From Fodinicola feengrottensis (GTDB lineage Bacteria > Actinomycetota > Actinomycetes > Mycobacteriales > HKI-0501): a stretch of DNA of 64,000 nt. The notes below the pieces were generated by a model. The model searched no databases, was not told where the DNA came from, and saw nothing but the letters and a program-made list of their open reading frames with translations. The DNA is taken from the NCBI RefSeq assembly GCF_010993775.1, contig NZ_WOTO01000020.1:1-64000 (forward strand). Reading direction: 5' to 3'. Positions 59,105 to 64,000 of the stretch are shown piece by piece. Positions within the stretch are counted from its first letter, which is position 1, and each line of letters starts with the position of its first letter. Both the position numbers and the translations under genes were made by a program.

Positions 59105-59950
59105 ATGTCGTTGCGTACGACCGTGTTGGGAACCGGAATCATGGGCGCCGCGATGGCCAGGAACCTGGCCAAGGCCGGCCTGGACCTGACGGTCTGGAAC
59201 CGCAGCCGGGACAAGGCCGAGCCGCTGGCCGCGGTCGGCGCCACCGTCGCGGACTCGCCGGTGGCGGCCGTCAACGGTGCCGACGTGGTCATCACGATGC
59301 TGTTCGACGGTGACACGGTCGACGCCGTGATGGACAACGCCCTGCCAGCGATGGCCGAGGACGCGTTGTGGCTGCAGATGACGACTGTCGGAGTCGACGG
59401 CATCGGGAGGCTCGCGAGCAAGGCCGCGAGCCGGGGCGTCGGTTTCGTCGACGCGCCGGTGATGGGCACTCGGCAGCCCGCCGAGAGCGGCCAACTGACC
59501 GTCCTCGCGGCCGGCGCCGACGACCTCGTCACCCGCGCGCAGCCGGTGTTCGACGCGGTCGCCAGCAAGGTGGTTCGGCTCGGCGACGAACCCGGTGCGG
59601 CCAGCCGCTTCAAGCTCGTGATGAACGCCTGGGTGCTCTCCCTGACCACCGCCGCTGGACAGTCGATCGCATTGGCGCAGGCCCTCGGCATCGACCCGCG
59701 GCGGTTCCTGGACGCGATCAAGGGCGGCCCGCTGGACAGCGGCTACGCGCAGCTCAAGGGCGCCATGATGATCGCCGGTGACTTTCCCGCGTCCTTCGCC
59801 CTCGATGGCGGCGCGAAGGACGCCGGTCTGGTCGCGGCCGCCCTCGAAGGTGCCGGCCGCAGTCCTGCGTTCGCCCAGGCCATCAAGGACCTGATGGACC
59901 GCGCGGGCGACCCGAGCGACGACATGGCCGCCGTCGTCCGGGGCTTCTGA
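59105..59950 (+). CDS. NAD(P)-dependent 3-hydroxyisobutyrate-dehydrogenase-like enzyme
   Basis: A 281-residue beta-hydroxyacid dehydrogenase. The Rossmann fold starts TVLGTGIMGAAMARNLAKAG (G9-x-G11-x2-G14). WNRSRDKAEPL favours NADP(H). The substrate-binding FVDAPVMGTRQPAESGQLTV and the catalytic Lys170 in SRFKLVMNAW follow. It could reduce or oxidise a small hydroxyacid or an imine. The gene is intact; the start ATG 59105 is clear. No adjacent gene indicates the pathway. Confidence 0.88.
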   Translation: MSLRTTVLGTGIMGAAMARNLAKAGLDLTVWNRSRDKAEPLAAVGATVADSPVAAVNGADVVITMLFDGDTVDAVMDNALPAMAEDALWLQMTTVGVDGIGRLASKAASRGVGFVDAPVMGTRQPAESGQLTVLAAGADDLVTRAQPVFDAVASKVVRLGDEPGAASRFKLVMNAWVLSLTTAAGQSIALAQALGIDPRRFLDAIKGGPLDSGYAQLKGAMMIAGDFPASFALDGGAKDAGLVAAALEGAGRSPAFAQAIKDLMDRAGDPSDDMAAVVRGF

Positions 59951-59969
59951 CTCCTCGCGACTGAGCACC

Positions 59970-61140
59970 CTACGAACCGGACGTTTTTCGACCGCGAATA
60001 CGTCGAGTTCGCGGGGGGATCAGCCAGCGGAGGGAGACGCCGATGACGGCCAGCAGGGCGGCGACAAGTACGACACCGCCGGCGGCCCAGGCCGCGTAGA
60101 CGGCGAAGGACGCGAGGTCGGTACCCAGCCCAGCCACCGAGGTGACGGTGGCGCGGGCGGCGCCGTCGATCCGGTCCTGCAGCCGGGCGTCCACCACCAC
60201 CAAGGCCAGCCGGTAGAGCCCATAAGAGCCGGCCACCGCGACCAGACCCAGCGGCTGGCGCGACAGCCCGGCAGCGGCCAGCCCGACGGCCGCCGCCGCG
60301 ACCAGCGCGGCCACCGCGCCGGTACGCAGCCGGCCGCTCGAACCACCCAGGAACGCGCCGGCGGCGCCGGCCAGCGGGATGCCCAGCACCGCCACCGGGA
60401 CCAGGCCGGTCGGTACGCCCCAGTCGCGGGCCAGCAGCGGGAAGTATTCCTCCACCGCGTCGATGCTGGTCAGCAGCGCGACAGCGAGGACCGCGGCACG
60501 TACGCCCGGATGCGCGGTGGCCTCGACGAGACCGGCGCGCAAGGTCGCCACGTACGACCCAGTCACGGACGGCTTGACGGTGGCCGGCTCAGGCTCGTCG
60601 GCTGCTGTTCGAGGGGCTTCGGGAAGCCGGGATGCCACCACCGAAGTGCCGAGGCAGCAGCCGACGCTGACCCACCCCACCAGCGGGAAGCCGCCCCACG
60701 CGTAGAGCGCCGTGGTCGCGAGCGCGGCCGGCAGCTGCGCGATCAACCCGACGGCCCGTACCCAGCCAAGTACGCGCGCGAACAGCGCTTCGGCGTCGAC
60801 CGTGGCGAGCCCGTCGTAGAGCAGCGCCTCGAAAGTCCCGGAAACCAGTGAGCCGGCCAGGCCCCACAGCACGAAACCGGCCGCGAACGCTGGAAAAGAA
60901 GGAAAAGCAACCCACAGGGCGTAGCCGGCGGCCTGCAGCATCCCGGCCACGACCAGCGCGCCGCGGCGGGAGAACCGGTCCGCGAGCGCGCCGGTCGGCA
61001 CCTCGGCGAGGATGCCGACCGCCGACCACATCCCGAAAAGCACGGAGATCTGCGCGGGACAGGCCGTGGGCGGCGAAAAGCAACGCATAGAGCGCGTACA
61101 AGGGCACGACGTCGCCCAGAAACGCCCACCCGATCGCCAT
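59970..61140 (-). CDS. MFS transporter, frameshifted near its N-terminus
   Basis: The N-terminus MAIGWAFLGDVVPLYALYAL, LFAAHGLS joins after one extra base near 61070 to QISVLFGMWSAVGILAEVPT and the motif A loop GALADRFSRRGALVVAG. Eleven or twelve helices are visible. The C-terminal RTRRIRGRKTSGS is encoded by the repeat-like CGCGAACTCGACGTATTCG stretch, so the last residues may have been added by that repeat. The substrate is unknown. It lies 36 bp after a second MFS gene. Confidence 0.82.
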
Positions 61141-61176
61141 CCTGATCAGGGGTTTCGCGGCTACCGGAAACCGAGG

Positions 61177-62397
61177 TCAACCAAAGGTCATGCCGCGCAC
61201 CTTAGCCACCCATGGCCAGTGCGTCGATCGCCTTTCACCGCAGGCGGTTCTGAGCTTTTTCTTTGCGCGCGCGCGGCGAACCACCACCACGACAGCCAGC
61301 GCCAACGCCAGGCCAGCGGCTGCCGGGGCGACCGCGAAGGCGCCGACGCTGCCGTACGTGTCAGCGAGCCGGCCGGCCACCGCACGGCCGACCGCGGAGC
61401 CGAGCGGGCCGCCAGCGCACAGGATGGTCATGGCGACCGCGGCCCGGCTCGGCGGCGCGATGTGGTCGGTCAGGGCGTAGAGGCTGATCATGTACGGCGC
61501 GACCGTCACGCCGGCGACGGCGATCGCGATCGGCACCGGTACGCCAGCAGCCAACGTGGTCATCCCGGCCAGCAGGGTGGCGGCGAACACGACGTACCGC
61601 CGCCACCAGCCGAAAGTCGCCGGCAGCCACCCGCAGGCCACCCCGGCGAGCGCGCTGCCGATGCCCAGTTCGGCATAGAGCAGGCCGGCGGCGCTGGTCG
61701 CGTACGCGGTGACGCCGGTCTGGATGGCACCGAGAATCGCCCCCATCGCGGCCATCGCGAGGAACAGGGCGATCATCGGCCACCGCGGTAGAGCCGGTCT
61801 CGGACCGGTCGGCGCTTGCCGGTTTGGCTCACGGGTGGCGAAGAACAGCGCGAAGGGCAGCGACGCGACGACCAGCATCGCGGCCATCACCACCGCCGGT
61901 ACGGCCGGGCCGAGCGGCGCCAGCAGGCCGACCGCGGCAGGCCCGGCGACGAAGGCGATCTCGTCGGCGGCCGCCTCGTACGACAGCGCGCGCCTGCATC
62001 AGCGGGTCGCTCCCCAGCAACCGCCGCCACTGCACCCGTACGAGCGGCCCGACCGCGGTTGCAACAGACCGGCTAAGGTCGCGGCCAGCAGCATCGCTGG
62101 CCGGTCCATCCCAGCAGCGACCACCAGTCCCACCAGGGCAAACGCGTTCCCCACCGCGGTGACGACACCGACCAGCCGGTGGCCGAACCGGTCGGCGAGC
62201 GCGCCCACGGCGGGCCCCGCGACCGCGATCGCGATGCTCTGGGCGGCGCTGGCCAGCCCAGCGAACGTGTAGCTGCCGGTCGCGTCGACCAACAGGACAA
62301 GGGTGGCCAGCGGGGCCATCGCGTACGGCAGCCGGCCGAGGAAGCCAAGGGCGAAGAAGCCCGGGCTGACCGTACGCGCGAGGGCACGGTAAGACAT
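61177..62397 (-). CDS. MFS transporter, frameshifted in the middle
   Basis: The N-terminal half starts MSYRALARTVSPGFFALGFL with the motif A loop GALADRFGHRLVGVV. The C-terminal half continues MVMAAMLVVASLPFALFFAT, LSLYALTDHIAPPS-like loops and a strongly basic tail. The two halves are joined through breaks near 62050 and 61985. The pattern with a second transporter immediately downstream suggests an exporter operon. Substrates are unknown. Confidence 0.8.
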
Positions 62398-62484
62398 CGC
62401 GTCTCCATCGAGTCACGTCGAGGAGACGCACCTGCCCAGCCACCCAGCGCGTCGTTAGCCCGATTCTGCGTACCAGCCTAACCG

Positions 62485-62502
62485 TGATCGCTCAGAGCGA
62501 AC
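62485..62502 (+). promoter_or_regulatory. ClgR-type operator before lon
   Basis: TGATCGCTCAGAGCGAAC fits the published ClgR consensus WNNWCGCYNANRGCGWWS at every position. ClgR activates clp and lon protease genes in actinobacteria. The site lies about 98 bp before the lon start. Confidence 0.75.
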
Positions 62503-62600
62503 AAGGTCGAGGGAACACCAACGGCATCACAACAGTTGCGTCAGTACAGTACGCTCAGTTTTCTGGGGCGTCCGAGATGCACATACGAGAGGCGTGACAC

Positions 62601-64000
62601 ATGAGTCAGACAGTGATCGTGCCGGTCCTGCCGTTGGATGACGAGGTAGTGCTGCCGCAGATGGTGGTGCCCCTCGACCTCGCGGACGCCGACACGCGCA
62701 CGGCCATCGAGGCAGCCCAGGTCGGGACCAGGGAAAACGGTGTCCGTACGCCAGGGATCCGGTCGAACACCGACAGCGGCGCGCAGGTGCTGCTGGTCCC
62801 CCGGCTCGACGGGGACTACGGCGCGATCGGCGCGCTGGGCACCATCGAACAGATCGGGCGGCTGCCCGGCGGCGGCAAGGCGGCGGTCATTCGTACGACC
62901 GCACGCGCGCGTATTGGCGCTGGTACGACCGGTCCGGGCGCCGCTTTGTGGGTGCAGGCGGAGGTCGTCGAAGAGACCGGAGCTGACGAGGTCAGCAAGG
63001 ACACGATCCGCGACTACAAGGCGGTCATCGCCTCGATCCTGCAGCAGCGGCAGCGTGGCAGAGATGGTCGACTCGGTCCAGAAGATGGACGACCCGTCGG
63101 CCCTGTCGGATCTGTCCGGTTACGCGTCATACCTGGACAACGACCAGAAGAAGCAGCTGCTGGAGACCACTGACGTGGCCGAGCGGCTGCAGACCGCGCT
63201 GGGCTGGGCGCGTGAGCACCTTGCCGAGCTCGATGTGAACGAGACCATCCGCAAGGACGTCCAGGAAGGCATGGACAAGCAGCAGCGGGAGTTCCTGCTG
63301 CGCCAGCAGCTGGCGGCGATCCGCAAGGAGTTGGGCGAGCTGTCCGGCAAGCCCGCGACCGAGGAGCAGGACTACCGCGCCAAGGTCGAAGAGGCCGACC
63401 TGCCCGAGAAGGTCAAGGAGGCCGCGCTCGCCGAGGTCGACAAGCTGGAGCGTACGTCCGAGCAGTCCCCCGAGGTCGGCTGGATCCGGACCTGGCTGGA
63501 CACCGTGCTGGAGCTGCCATGGAACACCCGTACCGAGGACAGCTACGACATCCCCGGCGCGCACGGGCACGGCGGTGCTCGACGCCGACCACGCGGGCCT
63601 GGATGACGTGAAGGACCGGATCATCGAGCACCTGGCCGTACGAGCCCGCCGGGCCGAAAAGGGCCTCGGGGTGGTCGGCGGCCGCCGATCCGGCGCGGTG
63701 TTGGCGCTGGTCGGACCGCCCGGTGTCGGCAAGACCTCGCTGGGTGAGTCGGTGGCCCGCGCGATGGGCCGCAACTTCGTCCGGGTCGCCCTCGGCGGCA
63801 TCCGCGACGAGGCGGAGATCCGTGGCCACCGGCGCACGTACGTCGGCGCGTTGCCCGGCCGGATCGTACGAGCGATCAAGGAATCCGGTTCGATGAACCC
63901 GGTCGTGCTGCTGGACGAGGTCGACAAGGTCGGCTCGGACTACCGCGGCGACCCGACGGCGGCCCTGCTGGAGGTGCTGGACCCGGCGCAGAACCACACG
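62601..64000 (+). CDS. lon: ATP-dependent Lon protease, partial and frameshifted
   Basis: The start [20 protein letters not shown] is the Lon N-terminal domain, followed by [20 protein letters not shown] and [20 protein letters not shown], the LAN/helical linker. The AAA+ domain has Walker [16 protein letters not shown] and Walker [21 protein letters not shown]. The protease domain lies beyond the window. Breaks are near 63060 and 63570. Upstream is a ClgR-type box. Lon degrades misfolded and specific regulatory proteins in the cytosol. Confidence 0.92.

Noticed and set aside
58310-59950. Single 546-codon frame joining a membrane protein to the dehydrogenase
   Set aside because: The first 265 codons are an out-of-frame reading of the membrane protein gene. 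Only the part from 59105 is real.

Overview
The window is chromosomal DNA from a high-GC actinomycete (Actinomycetota). The evidence is the mraZ-rsmH-ftsL-ftsI division cluster, a DUF3040 protein, a SAV_6107-type HEPN protein beside an ImuA/ImuB/DnaE2 mutasome, an F420-type luciferase-like oxidoreductase, an actinobacterial GAAC-N4-GTTC SOS box and a ClgR-type box before lon. The genus cannot be fixed from the sequence alone.

Layout. 1-1400: repeat-rich DNA with no gene, holding two inverted modular hairpin cassettes and three sets of tandem repeats. 1401-5777 (minus): ftsI, ftsL-like, rsmH and mraZ, with a four-box MraZ operator upstream. 6209-13811: a GNAT, a secreted M1 aminopeptidase, a LysR regulator divergent from an FAD oxidoreductase plus amino-acid ABC transporter, a 167-bp palindromic MITE and a small secreted protein. 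13928-16980: leuS preceded by an attenuator with a Leu-Leu-Leu leader peptide. 16971-22372: a MoxR / DUF58 / transglutaminase operon. 22415-31359: amidase, DUF3040, a GT-C-like membrane protein, dinB, a phosphodiesterase, a methyltransferase, an APH(6)-like kinase and a RraA-like protein.

31831-38843 is an accessory island flanked by inverted copies of a 17-bp word. It carries an IS701-type transposase remnant, a decayed HNH toxin with its SUKH immunity gene, a tightly overlapping operon (radical-SAM-like protein, unknown protein, prim-pol-like protein, 95-residue protein), a divergent HTH/TPR regulator and a NUDIX hydrolase. The operon is the best candidate here for an undescribed system.

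38985-45643 (minus) is a LexA-type mutasome operon: DUF6504, HEPN, ImuA-like, ImuB and DnaE2. 46123-52098 holds MarR/F420 oxidoreductase, a secreted DUF4185-like protein, gamma-carbonic anhydrase, a SnoaL-like protein and ArsR/MFS. 52169-54898 is a sulfite/APS reductase operon with a cysteine-type leader peptide. 55090-62397 holds a small secreted peptide, a polysaccharide deacetylase, an acyl-CoA ligase, a membrane protein, a 3-hydroxyisobutyrate-dehydrogenase-like enzyme and two MFS transporters. lon starts at 62601 and runs off the window.

About half of the genes, including essential leuS, rsmH and lon, are broken by one-base indels although their motifs are intact. This pattern fits sequencing or assembly errors better than real decay. 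Spans are therefore given for the whole gene, with the break points noted.
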